A stretch of DNA of 64,000 bases. Origin: an uncultured Porphyromonadaceae bacterium (GTDB lineage: Bacteria > Bacteroidota > Bacteroidia > Bacteroidales > Muribaculaceae). A program made the position numbers and the translations under genes. The notes beneath the pieces were generated by a model that saw nothing but the letters and a program-made list of their open reading frames with translations, made no database searches and was not told where the DNA came from. This document shows positions 1-8,613 of the stretch, piece after piece (the first letter of the stretch is position 1; every line of letters starts with the position of its first letter). The stretch is from assembly GCA_945873625.1 (NCBI GenBank), contig CAMCDS010000004.1, positions 62,001-126,000 of the forward strand, in the 5' to 3' direction.

Positions 1-2
1 AC

Positions 3-56
3 ACATATACCCTCACCTACAACCCCCGAAGGTGGGTTGCATCCGTCAGCAAATGA
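3..56 (+). CDS. possible 3' end of an upstream gene (partial)
   Basis: Frame 3 is open from the window edge to a TGA at 54-56 and would encode the last 17 residues of a protein, ending NPRRWVASVSK. Several codons end in C, as in neighbouring genes, but the piece is too short to judge. It may equally be noncoding. Confidence 0.2.
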   Translation, partial: TYTLTYNPRRWVASVSK

Positions 57-115
57 CATGTCCGGCCGGTAGAAGCAACCTCCTTCGGCGGTAGTCGGCG
101 CAAGACGGACACCAA

Positions 116-170
116 GGTATTCGGGAGGCTTTGGAGGGTTGTTCTGACAGGTATTCCGAAGGCTTTGCGG
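116..170. repeat. imperfect direct repeat of about 21 bases in a noncoding stretch
   Basis: Two copies of a GGTATTCnGnAGGCTTTG unit start at 116 and 150, 34 bases apart. The surrounding stretch (57-212) has no convincing reading frame. It also carries complementary segments: CAACCC/GGGTTG around 21-40, and CAACCTCC near 77-84 against GGAGGGTTG near 133-141. The stretch may be a structured RNA or a degenerate intergenic repeat. I do not recognise a known RNA family. Confidence 0.35.
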
Positions 171-212
171 GGCGATCGGGCAGGACGGCTCGCTTGTTTC
201 GATTTTTTTTAT

Positions 213-220
213 TACCTTTG
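213..220 (+). promoter_or_regulatory. Bacteroidales -7 promoter element for nnr operon
   Basis: TACCTTTG matches the Bacteroidetes primary sigma factor -7 consensus TAnnTTTG and lies 28 bases before the chosen nnr start. A clear TTTG -33 box at the right spacing is not present; only a TTG lies somewhat too close upstream. This element argues for the ATG at 249 over the longer ORF start at 165, which lies upstream of it. Confidence 0.55.
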
Positions 221-248
221 TCAATTCAAAACCATCGCGCTTTTATTT

Positions 249-1775
249 ATGAAGATTTTTAATGCCCAGGCTCTTCAGAGCCTCGACCGCGCCACCTGCG
301 AGACGCAGGGTATCGACAGCATTCAGCTCATGGAGCGTGCTGCCGAGGCCATCAGCTATGAGATTATCTCCCGTTTCCTCCCCAGCCAGCGCATCGTGGT
401 GATCGCCGGCCCGGGCAACAACGGCGGCGACGCTCTGGCGGTGGCCCGCATGCTCATGGAGCAGGGCTACAAACGGGTGGAGGTGTTTCTCTTCAATGTC
501 AGCGGCAAACTGAGCCACGACTGCGACGAGGAGCGCAAGAAGCTGATCGTGATCGAGGGCGTAGACTTCACGGAGGTGAGGCGCGAGTTTACCCCGCCCT
601 ATCTCGACAGCAACGATGTGGTGGTCGACGGCCTCTTCGGCTCCGGGCTGCGGATGCCGCTGAAGGGGGGATTCAAGTCTGTGGCCCAGCGCATCAACGA
701 GTCGGGGGCATACGTGATTTCGATCGACGTGCCTTCGGGCCTCTTCGGCGAATGGAACTCGGGGTCGGTGCGCCGCGACATGGTGCATGCCAACCTCACG
801 CTGGCCATGCAGCTGCCGCGCCTCGCCTTCTTCTTTGAGGAGAACGCCGAGGTGGTGGGGGAATGGAAACTGCTCGACATAGACCTCGACCGCGACAAGA
901 TGCGCGAGCTTCCATCCGACTTCATGCTGCTCGAACCGCGCAACATCCGTCCGCTGCTGCGTCCTCGCAACCCTTTCAGCGCCAAACGCGACTACGGCTC
1001 GGCGCTGCTGATGGCAGGAAGCATGGGGATGATGGGGGCGGCCATTCTGGCGGCCCGCGGAGCCATCAAGAGCGGCGCGGGGCTCGTAACCGTACACAGC
1101 GCCTCATGCGGCATGCCGGTGGTGCAGACGGCTGTGCCCGAGGCGATGTTCGAGCCTGACCGCAGGGAGCATTTCATCACCGACATGACGCCCCACCACA
1201 CGCATCAGGCGATAGCCGTAGGCCCCGGCATCGGCACCCGCGACGAGACCGTCAGCGCTCTCGAGGCGCTGGTGAAGACGGCCAACGCTCCGCTCGTGCT
1301 CGACGCCGACGCGCTCAACTGCATAGCCAAGCGTCCGGCCATACTCTCGATGCTGCCGGCAGCCACAATCATCACGCCCCACGCAGGCGAGTTCGACCGC
1401 ATCTTCGGCGAAAACCAGTCGTCGGAGCAGAGGCTCACCCGCGCCATCGAGGCCGCCAAGCGCTACAACATCATCATCGTGCTCAAAGGGCATTTCACGG
1501 CCATCGCGCGTCCCACGGGACGAGTGTTCTTCAACTCCACCGGCAACGCCGGCATGGCCACGGCCGGATCGGGCGACGTGCTCACCGGAGTGATTGCCGC
1601 CTTCCTCGCCCAGGGCTACAAGCCGGAACACGCCTCGCTGCTCGGGGTGTTCTTCCACGGCATGGCCGGCGACATGGCCGCCCGCGAGAAGGGGGAACTC
1701 GGCATGGTGGCCTCCGACATAGCCGAGCGCGTCGGAATGGCGGTGAAAGACGTGATGGATGGGAACGTCGGCTGA
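249..1775 (+). CDS. nnr: bifunctional NAD(P)H-hydrate epimerase / ADP-dependent hydrate dehydratase
   Basis: This cytosolic repair enzyme converts damaged NAD(P)HX back to NAD(P)H. The N-terminal YjeF_N half epimerises the R form to S, and the C-terminal ribokinase-like half dehydrates S-NAD(P)HX using ADP. The first half shows the glycine-rich GPGNNGGDALAVARML motif. The second has GSMGMMGAAILAARGAIKSG and the phosphate-binding NAGMATAGSGDVLTGVI. At 508 residues it has the usual length of the fused protein. The ORF track starts at 165, but the ATG at 249 begins the typical MKIFNAQALQSLD sequence and follows the promoter box at 213-220. It is the first gene of a plus-strand operon running to about 6.8 kb. 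Confidence 0.93.
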   Translation: MKIFNAQALQSLDRATCETQGIDSIQLMERAAEAISYEIISRFLPSQRIVVIAGPGNNGGDALAVARMLMEQGYKRVEVFLFNVSGKLSHDCDEERKKLIVIEGVDFTEVRREFTPPYLDSNDVVVDGLFGSGLRMPLKGGFKSVAQRINESGAYVISIDVPSGLFGEWNSGSVRRDMVHANLTLAMQLPRLAFFFEENAEVVGEWKLLDIDLDRDKMRELPSDFMLLEPRNIRPLLRPRNPFSAKRDYGSALLMAGSMGMMGAAILAARGAIKSGAGLVTVHSASCGMPVVQTAVPEAMFEPDRREHFITDMTPHHTHQAIAVGPGIGTRDETVSALEALVKTANAPLVLDADALNCIAKRPAILSMLPAATIITPHAGEFDRIFGENQSSEQRLTRAIEAAKRYNIIIVLKGHFTAIARPTGRVFFNSTGNAGMATAGSGDVLTGVIAAFLAQGYKPEHASLLGVFFHGMAGDMAAREKGELGMVASDIAERVGMAVKDVMDGNVG

Positions 1776-1811
1776 AGAAGCATGACCACAACATATTCAG
1801 AACAATAAGAA

Positions 1812-2894
1812 ATGAGACTTACACGCAACATACCGGTACTGGTCGCGGCGCTCGCTTTCTTCGCGTCGGCCCCGGCCCAGCAGACCAGAACACTTACGGC
1901 CGACAAACACAATGAATACGGCCTCGTCTACTCCCTTCCCGTAACGGAACTCCGCATCGAGGTAACTGCCACGAAGACAGTGCGCAAGGCAGGCCCCTAC
2001 TGGAAGTATGCCAAGAAATACATCGGCACAGACAAGGTGGTGCGCGACGACGGCGAGGAATGGACCATCGACCGCGTGAGCGTTACGCCTTACGGAGTGG
2101 CCGACCCCGAGAGCCGCTGGCTCATGCAGCTCAAGCCGGGAGCCACAACGTATATCTGTGTGGCCGACGACGGCATGCTCCTCGCCATCAATGCCGAGGC
2201 GCAGGCTCCAGCGCCCGCCAAGGCCAAAGCCCCGGCCAAGGCTCCCAAAGCCTTCACAGGGAAGGAATACCTGCAGTATGTGGGTGAAGACTTCATCGCC
2301 TCGCAGTCGTCGGCCAAGCAGGCGCAGCTTCTGGCAGAGAGCCTGATGGAGGTGCGCGACGCCAAAGTGTCGCTCACGCGGGGCACGGCTGAATCGATGC
2401 CTACCGACGGCCGCCAGCTCGAGCTGATGCTCGCATCCCTTTCAGAGCAGGAAGCGGCTCTCACGGCCGCCTTCGCCGGGTCGGAGACCGTAGCCACCGT
2501 GCAGCGCACCTTCACCTACCGCCCCGAGAAGAAGGGGAAAGAGGTGCTCTTCCGCCTGAGCGACTTCGGAGGCTTCACCGACGCCGACGACTATAGCGGC
2601 GCGCCCGTCTATATCGAAATCGGGGGTATCCGCGAGGCGTCACTGCCTACCGACGCCGACGGAGCCGAAAAGAAGCTGCCTAAAGACGCCGTGATGTATG
2701 CTCTTCCCGGCACCGCCACCGTAACGCTTTCGGCCTCAGGGCGCAAACTCTTCTCCGAAGAGATGCCGATGGCCCAGTTCGGCACCGTATTCGGCCTCGC
2801 TCCCTCGCTCTTCACCTCGAAGAAGGAGCCTTCGTATGCCACTTTCGACCCCGCCACCGGCGCCCTGCGCGAGATAGGCGAGGTGAAGGAATAA
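1812..2894 (+). CDS. DUF4831 family secreted protein
   Basis: This 360-residue protein has an N-terminal signal peptide (hydrophobic run to about residue 22, cleavage likely near APAQQ), so it should be periplasmic or outer-membrane associated. The region with NEYGLVYSLPVTELRIEV matches the DUF4831 family of Bacteroidales, whose function is unknown. An Ala/Pro/Lys-rich linker (about residues 132-146) separates two halves. It lies 36 bases after nnr and 22 bases before xseA in an apparent operon. The family call rests on pattern memory; the signal peptide is directly visible. Confidence 0.75.
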   Translation: MRLTRNIPVLVAALAFFASAPAQQTRTLTADKHNEYGLVYSLPVTELRIEVTATKTVRKAGPYWKYAKKYIGTDKVVRDDGEEWTIDRVSVTPYGVADPESRWLMQLKPGATTYICVADDGMLLAINAEAQAPAPAKAKAPAKAPKAFTGKEYLQYVGEDFIASQSSAKQAQLLAESLMEVRDAKVSLTRGTAESMPTDGRQLELMLASLSEQEAALTAAFAGSETVATVQRTFTYRPEKKGKEVLFRLSDFGGFTDADDYSGAPVYIEIGGIREASLPTDADGAEKKLPKDAVMYALPGTATVTLSASGRKLFSEEMPMAQFGTVFGLAPSLFTSKKEPSYATFDPATGALREIGEVKE

Positions 2895-2916
2895 CCACCA
2901 CCCGAACCGACTGCAG

Positions 2917-4284
2917 ATGGAGAGCTACCTTACCCTTTCGCAATTCGCCCTTGCCGTAGGCGACAGCATACGCCGCTGTCCGGCCACGCAGGGGGCATGG
3001 ATTGTGGCCGAGCTTTCCGACGTGCGCGTCTCGGGCGGCCACTGCTATATGGAGCTGATCGAGAAAGACGCGCGTGGAGCCACAGTGGCCAAGATGCGCG
3101 GCATGATATGGGCTTCGTCGTTCTATCAGCTGCGCGCGAAGTTCATGGCCGCCACCGGGCGCGAGATAGGCAGCGGCATGAAGGTGATGGTGCGCGGCTC
3201 GGCCACGTTCCATAACGTATACGGCCTGGCCGTCAACATCTCCGACATCGACCCGTCATACACCCTCGGCGACATGGAGCGCCTGCGCCGCGAGATTCTG
3301 CTCCGCCTCGAGAAGGAGGGAATCATCAACGCCAACAAGGACATTCCGCTCCCCGCCGACCTTCAGCGCATAGCCGTGATTTCGGCCGGAGGCGCCGCCG
3401 GCTACGGCGACTTCATGAAGCAGCTCGACATGAACGCCCGTGGCTTCCGCTTCTATACGCACCTGTTTGAGGCCGTGATGCAGGGCGACCGCACGTCGTC
3501 GTCCGTCAGGGCGGCGCTCGCCGAGGTGCGGAAGACCGCGCACCTATGGGACTGCGTGGTGATAGTGCGCGGCGGCGGAGCTACCTCTGACCTCAACGGA
3601 TTCGACGACTACGAGCTGGCGCGTGCCGTTGCCCTCTTCCCCCTGCCGGTGCTTGTCGGCATAGGACATGAACGCGACCGCACCGTGCTCGACGAGATAG
3701 CCAACACCCGGCTGAAGACTCCCACCGCCGTCGGAGCCTTCCTCGTCGACAGGCTCACCCAGGCATGGGAAGCCGCGCTGACGCTTACCAACCGCATAGC
3801 CTCCTTCGCCGCCGACCGTATCAAGGGGGAACACATCGTCCTCTCCCACCTCGGCGCCTCCGTGCCGATGCTGGCAAAGGCGCGCATAGCCGACGCGAGG
3901 CTGCGCCTCTCGCGCATAGCCACGGGGCTGCCGGCCGTGTCGTCGGGGAGGATAGCCCGTTCGCTGGCATCGCTCGACGCTCTGGCGCGCATGATGGAGA
4001 CGGCCGCCGCCAACCGCACATCGACCGAACGCACCGCCCTCGACCGCTTGGCCGACACACTCGCCGACGCAGCCGGGGCAAGGCTGCGCGACGCGGCCTC
4101 GCGGCTCGATGCCCTCGCCTCCCTCACCGACGCCCTCAGCCCCTCGGCCACACTGGGCCGCGGATACTCCATCACCCGCTGCGGAGGCAAGACCGTGCGC
4201 TCGGCGGCGCAGCTTCTCCCCGGCGCAAGAATAGAAACCACCCTCGCCGACGGAACGGTTACATCAGAAGTAACAACCCAATGA
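2917..4284 (+). CDS. xseA: exodeoxyribonuclease VII large subunit
   Basis: Large subunit of exonuclease VII, which degrades single-stranded DNA to acid-soluble oligonucleotides. The N-terminal OB-fold DNA-binding region begins TLSQFALAVGDSIRRCP. The catalytic part carries the conserved IAVISAGGAAGYGDFM and VRGGGATSDLNGFDDYELA blocks, then GIGHERDRTVLDEIAN. The C-terminal half is a long Ala/Arg-rich coiled-coil segment, as in the family. At 455 residues it is typical. Its TGA overlaps the ATG of xseB (ATGA), so the two subunits are probably translationally coupled. Confidence 0.95.
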   Translation: MESYLTLSQFALAVGDSIRRCPATQGAWIVAELSDVRVSGGHCYMELIEKDARGATVAKMRGMIWASSFYQLRAKFMAATGREIGSGMKVMVRGSATFHNVYGLAVNISDIDPSYTLGDMERLRREILLRLEKEGIINANKDIPLPADLQRIAVISAGGAAGYGDFMKQLDMNARGFRFYTHLFEAVMQGDRTSSSVRAALAEVRKTAHLWDCVVIVRGGGATSDLNGFDDYELARAVALFPLPVLVGIGHERDRTVLDEIANTRLKTPTAVGAFLVDRLTQAWEAALTLTNRIASFAADRIKGEHIVLSHLGASVPMLAKARIADARLRLSRIATGLPAVSSGRIARSLASLDALARMMETAAANRTSTERTALDRLADTLADAAGARLRDAASRLDALASLTDALSPSATLGRGYSITRCGGKTVRSAAQLLPGARIETTLADGTVTSEVTTQ

Positions 4285-4508
4285 CAATCAACCGTATGGA
4301 AAACGAACCAATGACATATACCCAGGCCTTGCAGGAGCTCGAGACCATCGTAGCCCGGATGCAGGCTCCCGACTGCGACATCGACCTCCTCTCGAAATAC
4401 ACGATGCGTGCCCTCGAACTGCTGAAATACTGCAAGCAGAAGCTGACCCGCACCGACGAGGAGATACGCCGGTGTCTCGACGAACTCAATGCCGGAGCAG
4501 AAAGCTGA
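4281..4508 (+). CDS. xseB: exodeoxyribonuclease VII small subunit
   Basis: Small helical subunit that packs along the XseA coiled coil. The 75-residue product contains TYTQALQELETIVARMQ and a C-terminal helix RCLDELNAGAES, the usual XseB pattern. The track merges it into a longer ORF starting at 3765, most of which is a shadow of xseA. The real start is the ATG at 4281, overlapping the xseA stop. A second in-frame ATG follows at 4296 and another at 4311, so the exact start is open. Its TGA overlaps the next ATG (mtaB) by one base. Confidence 0.92.
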   Translation: MTINRMENEPMTYTQALQELETIVARMQAPDCDIDLLSKYTMRALELLKYCKQKLTRTDEEIRRCLDELNAGAES

Positions 4509-5824
4509 TGGGAAACGCCATGCCTCAGACGGCAGCCTACTTCACACTCGGCTGCAAGCTCAATTTCTCGGAGACCTCCACCATCTACAAGACGCTGGAG
4601 GCGCGAGGCATCACGCGCTGCCCCGAGGGGGGCACGCCCGACCTCTGCGTGGTCAACACCTGCTCCGTAACTCAGATGGCCGACAAGAAGGGGCGTTCGC
4701 TCATACGCCGCCTCGCCAAGAGCTATCCCGACGCCACCATCATCGTAACCGGCTGCTACGCCCAGCTCAAGCCCGAAGAGGTGGCCGCCATCCCGGGCGT
4801 CGACATCGTGCTCGGCTCCAACGAGAAGCTGCGCATCGAAAGCTATATCGACGGCTGGATAGCCGACAGGCAGAAGCGAGTGGCCGTCAGCCCTTATGCC
4901 GACATACGCGAGTTTCTCCCCTCGTGCGAGCGGGGCGACCGCACTCGCTATTTCCTGAAGGTGCAGGACGGGTGCGACTATTTCTGCTCTTACTGCACCA
5001 TCCCGTTCGCCCGCGGACGCTCCCGCTCGCCCCGCATCGACTCGCTCGTGGAGCAGGCGCGGCGCGTGGCCGCCGAAGGGGGGCGCGAGATAGTGCTCAC
5101 AGGCGTCAACATCGGCGACTTCGGCAAAGACACCGGCGAGACCTTCTTCGACCTCATCCGGACTCTCGACGAAGTGGAGGGTATAGCCCGCTACAGAATA
5201 TCATCAATCGAGCCAAACCTGCTCACCCCCGAAATCATACGCTGGGTGGCCCGCGAATCGCGCGCCTTCATGCCCCATTTCCACATCCCGCTGCAGTCGG
5301 GCTCCGACGAGGTGCTCAGCCTGATGCGCCGCCGCTACGACACCCGGCTCTTCCGCTCGCGCATAGAGCTGGTCAGAAGCGAGTTGCCCGACGCCTTCAT
5401 CGGCGTCGACGTCATAGCCGGAGCGCGCGGCGAGACCCCGGAGCGGTGGCAGGAGTCGCTCTCGTTCATCTCCTCGCTCGACGTAACGCGCCTGCACGCC
5501 TTCCCCTATTCCGAGCGCCCCGGCACCCTCGCCCTGCGCCTCGGCGACTCCGTAGAGCCGGGCGAACGCCACAGGCGCACAGGGGAGCTCAACGCCCTCT
5601 CGGCCTCAAGGCTCGAGGCCTTCATGACGCGCCACCTCGGCCGGGAGGCGGAAGTGCTCTGGGAATCGCCCATGGCGCCCGGACAGCCCATGCACGGCTT
5701 CACGCGCAACTATCTGCGCGTCGTCGCCCCCTTCCGCCCCGAAGCAATCAACACGCTGACGCGCGTCAGACTCGAATCCATCCACCCCACCGAACCCGAA
5801 AGCCTGCTCGGCACGGAGATATAA
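4508..5824 (+). CDS. mtaB: tRNA t6A37 methylthiotransferase (radical SAM)
   Basis: MtaB converts N6-threonylcarbamoyladenosine at tRNA position 37 to its 2-methylthio form. The UPF0004 N-terminal domain carries cysteines in GCKLNFSE, VVNTCSV and VTGCYAQ, which bind the auxiliary 4Fe-4S cluster. The radical SAM motif is DGCDYFCSYCTIPFARG (CxxxCxxC), and a TRAM-like C-terminus follows. GCKLN rather than GCQMN distinguishes MtaB from MiaB and RimO. ATG 4508 overlaps the xseB stop; an alternative ATG at 4520 gives MPQTAAYF. The product is 438 residues from 4508. Confidence 0.92.
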   Translation: MGNAMPQTAAYFTLGCKLNFSETSTIYKTLEARGITRCPEGGTPDLCVVNTCSVTQMADKKGRSLIRRLAKSYPDATIIVTGCYAQLKPEEVAAIPGVDIVLGSNEKLRIESYIDGWIADRQKRVAVSPYADIREFLPSCERGDRTRYFLKVQDGCDYFCSYCTIPFARGRSRSPRIDSLVEQARRVAAEGGREIVLTGVNIGDFGKDTGETFFDLIRTLDEVEGIARYRISSIEPNLLTPEIIRWVARESRAFMPHFHIPLQSGSDEVLSLMRRRYDTRLFRSRIELVRSELPDAFIGVDVIAGARGETPERWQESLSFISSLDVTRLHAFPYSERPGTLALRLGDSVEPGERHRRTGELNALSASRLEAFMTRHLGREAEVLWESPMAPGQPMHGFTRNYLRVVAPFRPEAINTLTRVRLESIHPTEPESLLGTEI

Positions 5825-5834
5825 CCCTCGCATC

Positions 5835-6836
5835 ATGAAGAAATTAGCGGTAATAATCCTCAACTGGAACGGACTCAACCTCCTCAAGCAGTTCATCCCC
5901 GACGCTGCCCGGTTCACCATCAGCCCGGAGGCGGACCTCATAGTGGCCGACAACGGCAGCACCGACGGCTCGATGGAATGGCTCGCCGCCAGCCATCCCG
6001 AAGTGGTTCGCCTCCCGCTCGGCAGGAACTACGGCTTTGCCGAGGGCTACAACCGGGCCATCAGCCATTTCAGCGACTACCCCTACACGCTGCTGCTCAA
6101 CTCCGATGTAGCCGTTACCGAAGGATGGTGGAAGCCGCTCCTCGACTTCATGGAGGCCAATCCCGACGTCGGGGCCTGCCAGCCAAAGATACGCAGCTTC
6201 AACCGTCCGGAATACTTTGAATATGCCGGAGCCGCCGGAGGTCTGCTCGACAGGCTGGCCTTCCCCTACTGCCGCGGGCGCCTCTTCGACATCGTGGAGA
6301 AAGACGAAGGGCAGTATGACGGCGCCCCGGCCGACATAGCATGGGCGTCGGGAGCCGCGCTCATGACCCGCACCTCGCTCTACCTCCACCTCGGAGGACT
6401 CGATACATATTTCTTCGCCCACATGGAGGAAATCGACCTCTGCTGCCGCATCCACGCCGCCGGCCGTCGCGTCTGCTTCGTGCCCGGCTCAAAGGTGTTT
6501 CATGTAGGCGGCGCCTCGCTGGCACAGGGGCATCCGCAGAAGACATACCTCAACTTCCGCAACAACCTGCTCCTCATCCACAAAAACCTCCCGCGCGGCC
6601 TCGGACGCCGGCGCACTTTCGTGCGACGTCTGGTCGACACGGCCGCCCTGCTGATGTTTGCCGTCAAAGGCGATTTCGCCAACGCCAAAGCAGTATGGAA
6701 GGCCCACCGCGATTTCCCGGCCATGTCGAAACGCTACACCGACTTCCCCGACCACGACGTGCTCGCCGCCCTCCCCGGCGCCGACCGACGCATACTCCTC
6801 GACCGCTACCTCCCCCGGCGGCGCCGCCGTAAGTAA
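5835..6836 (+). CDS. family 2 glycosyltransferase (rhamnosyltransferase-like)
   Basis: This 333-residue cytosolic, membrane-associated GT-A glycosyltransferase starts with VIILNWNGLNLL. It shows VADNGSTDGSMEWL, the metal-binding NSDV and the C-terminal HMEEIDLCCRI motif common to WbbL-like enzymes. Donor and acceptor are unknown. It lies 10 bases after mtaB and is the last gene before the terminator at 6984. The C-terminus ends in an Arg-rich run (RRRRRK). The same frame stays open with coding-like codons after the TAA (see findings), so the annotated end may not be ancestral. Confidence 0.85.
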   Translation: MKKLAVIILNWNGLNLLKQFIPDAARFTISPEADLIVADNGSTDGSMEWLAASHPEVVRLPLGRNYGFAEGYNRAISHFSDYPYTLLLNSDVAVTEGWWKPLLDFMEANPDVGACQPKIRSFNRPEYFEYAGAAGGLLDRLAFPYCRGRLFDIVEKDEGQYDGAPADIAWASGAALMTRTSLYLHLGGLDTYFFAHMEEIDLCCRIHAAGRRVCFVPGSKVFHVGGASLAQGHPQKTYLNFRNNLLLIHKNLPRGLGRRRTFVRRLVDTAALLMFAVKGDFANAKAVWKAHRDFPAMSKRYTDFPDHDVLAALPGADRRILLDRYLPRRRRRK

Positions 6837-6983
6837 GACCGCATCGGCAACATCAACCTCGCCTTCGTGCCCAAGGGATACTCGTCGTATTCGCTCGTCG
6901 ACAACCACCGCCTGTTCCCCCTCGTCATCAAGAATCCGGAGTATATCCAGAAAAACTTCAACTCCTATCAACGCCAATGCTTC
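6837..6983 (+). other. noncoding stretch with coding-like composition after the GT2 stop
   Basis: This stretch lies between the GT2 stop and the terminator. It has no ATG start, yet in the frame of the preceding gene nearly every codon ends in C or G and there is no stop before the terminator hairpin. It could be a decayed C-terminal extension or a 3' UTR. No known RNA family was recognised. Confidence 0.4.
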
Positions 6984-7022
6984 AAAGGCGCCCTGACCTT
7001 CGGGTCGGGACGCCTTTTTTTC
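6984..7022 (+). terminator. Rho-independent terminator with UUCG tetraloop
   Basis: GGCGCCCTGACC and GGTCGGGACGCC form a 12-position stem (one mismatch, one G-T) around a TTCG loop, with flanking AAA/TTT pairs and a long T run on the plus strand. It ends the nnr-to-GT2 operon and sits 20 bases before the end of the convergent ribF gene. Confidence 0.9.
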
Positions 7023-7041
7023 TTTTTTCTATGGCAAGCGG

Positions 7042-7929
7042 TTATCGTGAGGCTTCGGCCGTATCGGCCTCTATCTGCCGCTTCAGCGAGTCGAGCGAGT
7101 CGAAACGGCGCTCGTCGCGCAGATGGCGGAGGAACTCAAGTGTCAGCTCCTTGCCGTAGAGGTCGCCGTGCCAACCGATTATATGGGCCTCGACCGTGGG
7201 ACGGAGGTTGTCGCCTACCGTCGGGCGCACGCCGATGTTGACCACGGCGCGCCGTCTCTCCCCGCCGGGAAGGATGGCGTCGGCCGAATATACGCCGTTG
7301 GCAGGCACGAGTCGTCCGGCTTCCGGCCTGAGATTGGCCGTCGGGAATCCGATTGTGCGACCCAGACGGTTGCCCTGCTCCACCGTCCCTTCAAGGCTGT
7401 ATGGTCGTCCGAGCATCCCGGCAGCTTTCTCCACGCGGCCCTCGCCCACAGCCCTGCGAATGGCCGAGGAGCTTATTGCGGGCACTATCGGGGCCTTTAC
7501 CACCTCTATGCCGTGGAGACGGCCGAGGCGGATATAGTCGGCCACCGACATGTCGATGCCGTCGCGCCCGAACGTGTTGTCGTAGCCCACTACGAGCGTC
7601 CTTACGCCCATGTCGCGAGCCATGCGCTCCATCCATTCCCCTGCCGAGAGCCCCATCAGTTCTCGCGTGAAGGGTATCACCTCCACCTCCAGCCCGAGGG
7701 AGGCGAGCGTCGCGGCCTCGTCGGCGGGTGTCATCAGCCGCTTCGGGGCGCGCTCGGGAGCCACCACTTCGAGAGGATGGCGGTCGAACGTGATTACGGC
7801 CGGCCGCAGTCCCTCGGCGTCGGCTATCCGCTTCACGGTCTGCAACACTGCGCGGTGCCCTCTGTGGACGCCGTCGAAGGTGCCCACGGTAGCCACTCTG
7901 CCTGCGGTATTCTGCTCTGCGTGATTCAT
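7042..7929 (-). CDS. ribF: bifunctional riboflavin kinase / FAD synthetase
   Basis: RibF phosphorylates riboflavin to FMN and adenylylates FMN to FAD. The N-terminal nucleotidyltransferase domain shows TVGTFDGVHRGHRAVL and the VVGYDNTFGRDG region. The C-terminal kinase domain shows NRLGRTIGFPTANL and NGVYSADA. The track start at 7941 is a TTG; the ATG at 7929 (MNHAEQ) is preferred and gives 295 residues, close to the family norm. It follows the HAD gene by only four bases, so the pair is likely co-transcribed. Confidence 0.92.
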   Translation of the reverse strand: MNHAEQNTAGRVATVGTFDGVHRGHRAVLQTVKRIADAEGLRPAVITFDRHPLEVVAPERAPKRLMTPADEAATLASLGLEVEVIPFTRELMGLSAGEWMERMARDMGVRTLVVGYDNTFGRDGIDMSVADYIRLGRLHGIEVVKAPIVPAISSSAIRRAVGEGRVEKAAGMLGRPYSLEGTVEQGNRLGRTIGFPTANLRPEAGRLVPANGVYSADAILPGGERRRAVVNIGVRPTVGDNLRPTVEAHIIGWHGDLYGKELTLEFLRHLRDERRFDSLDSLKRQIEADTAEASR

Positions 7930-7933
7930 TCGG

Positions 7934-8575
7934 TCAGTCAATGAGTTTCTCTATCGCGAGGGCGTCGCGTCCGCTTCCCGGCAGACCCACTTCAAGGGCG
8001 CGCATCCCCGCCCGGCGCGCCGCCTCGCAGTTGGCGGCCGAGTCGTCGAGCATCAGCGTCTCATCCCCTTTGAGGCCATAGCGCGAGAGGGCTATGCGGA
8101 AAATCTCTTCGTCGGGCTTGCACACCCCTTCGCGAAACGAGGCTATGATGCCGTCGAAATAATCGTCGACCTTCATCCCCTCGGCCTTGAACGCCTCCTT
8201 AATCCAGGAATTGAACATCACGGCATTGGTGTTGCTGAGCGCGTACACCCTCTTGCCCCGCGCGCGCAGGCGGCGCAGCATGGCGAGCCGCTCCACCGGC
8301 AGCCCGATGAGGAAGGCGTTGAACGCACGCTCTATGTCGGTGTCGGCCACGCCCGGACGGCAACGGCTCCGCAGCGAGTCGAAAAACTCCGCCGGAGATA
8401 TGCGTCCCACTTCCAGCTCGAGGAAAGGCCCTTCCTGCCGGTAAAGTCCCAGCAGCTCGCCGGCGTCGGCGATGCCGAGCCGCTCAAGCTCTTCCACAGC
8501 GTTTTCGCGGCGCAGGTCGATGATCACGCCTCCGAGGTCGAACACCACATTTCTTATTCCTTCGATTCTATCCAT
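7934..8575 (-). CDS. HAD-family phosphatase (subfamily IA)
   Basis: This 213-residue cytosolic phosphohydrolase has the nucleophile motif VVFDLGGVIIDL near the N-terminus, the SNT motif II in YALSNTNAVMF, the lysine region in FREGVCKPDEEIF, and the acidic motif IV in ETLMLDDSAANCEAA. The GGV variant with a long cap resembles YihX-like sugar-phosphate phosphatases, but the substrate cannot be read from sequence. It sits between aroK and ribF on the same strand. Given the ribF link it might act on a flavin-pathway phosphate, which is only a guess. Confidence 0.8.
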   Translation of the reverse strand: MDRIEGIRNVVFDLGGVIIDLRRENAVEELERLGIADAGELLGLYRQEGPFLELEVGRISPAEFFDSLRSRCRPGVADTDIERAFNAFLIGLPVERLAMLRRLRARGKRVYALSNTNAVMFNSWIKEAFKAEGMKVDDYFDGIIASFREGVCKPDEEIFRIALSRYGLKGDETLMLDDSAANCEAARRAGMRALEVGLPGSGRDALAIEKLID

Positions 8576-8604
8576 GGCTTAGAGGATGTTTGGATTTTGC
8601 GGTG

Positions 8605-8612
8605 CAAAATTA
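8605..8612 (-). promoter_or_regulatory. possible -7 promoter element for the HAD-ribF pair
   Basis: On the minus strand TAATTTTG matches TAnnTTTG and lies about 30 bases upstream of the HAD ATG, just upstream of the aroK stop end. No TTTG -33 box is visible, so this is a weak call. Confidence 0.35.
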
Positions 8613-8613
8613 C

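Noticed and set aside
4489-5838. 449-codon ORF overlapping mtaB in another frame
   Set aside because: Arg/His-rich frame-shadow; radical SAM motifs lie in the other frame.
6867-7241. 124-codon ORF running through the terminator into the antisense of ribF
   Set aside because: GTG start, crosses a strong terminator and ends inside an antisense region; only its first part is of interest (see findings).
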